DNA of 64,000 nt from the NCBI GenBank assembly GCA_033002965.1, contig JAURVB010004776.1, positions 61,807-125,806 on the forward strand. Reading direction: 5' to 3'. Positions 63,819 to 64,000 of the stretch are shown in pieces. The stretch is from Piper betle. Lineage: Eukaryota; Streptophyta; Magnoliopsida; Piperales; Piperaceae. The position numbers and the translations under genes were made by a program. The stretch's first letter is position 1; each line of letters opens with the position of its first letter. The notes under the pieces are model-generated. The model searched no databases and was not told the DNA's origin. It was given only the letters and a program-made list of their open reading frames with translations.

Positions 63819-64000
63819 TCCTCCCCCACCAATGAGAGCCAATGTCCTCATCGGAAGGAAGGTTTGCCCCCTTCAGTAACAAGTCGAATACCTTCTCCCA
63901 CAGCACCATCCCTGCTCTATGTACCATAGACATGCCGCACCATGGTCCCAGCTCCACCATTGCATCATCCCCGGTCTTGCTAGCCCTAGACCTCGCATGT
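63805..64000 (-). CDS. Retrotransposon polyprotein C-terminus, partial
   Basis: Open frame entering from the window edge and ending ...WEKVFDLLLKGANLPSDEDI then GSHWWGRMLQP and stop at 63805. It crosses the purine tract into the LTR, as pol ends often do. Upstream sequence is outside the window. Assignment rests on position and general resemblance to annotated plant polyproteins. Confidence 0.4.
   Translation of the reverse strand, partial: HARSRASKTGDDAMVELGPWCGMSMVHRAGMVLWEKVFDLLLKGANLPSDEDIGSHWWGRMLQP

Overview
This window is nuclear DNA of a flowering plant. It has GT-AG introns, plant-specific gene families (KNOLLE syntaxin, RUG3-like RCC1 protein, GT31 galactosyltransferase, MIR166, CYP89A) and dense transposon debris. 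The GC-rich coding sequence of the KNOLLE gene and the character of the repeats suggest a monocot, perhaps not a grass; this is inference only.

Layout. 1-7 kb: a GH9 endoglucanase (+) and a LysM/GPI-anchored receptor-like gene (-). Both have recognisable exons and splice sites but several single-base indels. 7-20 kb: repeats. There are two copies of a hAT-type element (7858-8693 and 11481-13756, each with an 8-bp target duplication), the second inside a probable solo LTR. Two large elements then lie in (TA)n tracts: A (15011-17270) and B (17285-19558, a near-perfect 2.27-kb inverted repeat). 21.2-22.2 kb: intact single-exon KNOLLE/SYP111 syntaxin with MSA mitotic promoter motifs. 23.4-31.4 kb: intact 15-exon RUG3-like gene. 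35.4-35.8 kb: two tandem MIR166 hairpins (-). 39.3-42.1 kb: intact 11-exon beta-1,3-galactosyltransferase (-). 43.2 kb: small plant-specific protein. 44-47.9 kb: SYP132-like syntaxin pseudogene (-) with stops, frameshifts and a tandem exon duplication. 51.6-52.5 kb: a fold-back element. 53-55.9 kb: intact 4-exon TMEM50-family gene. 57.1-58.0 kb: third hAT copy. 58.3-62.4 kb: two more (TA)n-flanked elements, C (a diverged inverted relative of A) and D, which carries a captured CYP89A P450 fragment. 62.6-64 kb: end of an LTR retrotransposon.

The intact genes are unrelated housekeeping or developmental genes with no operon-like logic: cytokinesis, mitochondrial RNA processing, Golgi glycosylation, a membrane protein and an HD-ZIP III-regulating miRNA. 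The most unusual content is the A-D element family. Its members sit in TA microsatellites, have hairpins at both ends built on CCGTTGGAT/ATCCAACGG, and (A-C) are filled with arrays of GACTCG...CGAGTC palindromes and GC-rich cassettes. Two of the hAT copies carry the same palindrome-plus-cassette junction, so unrelated termini appear to share an internal module. Both families have also taken up host gene pieces (cyclin-like exon in hAT copy 2, CYP89A in D).
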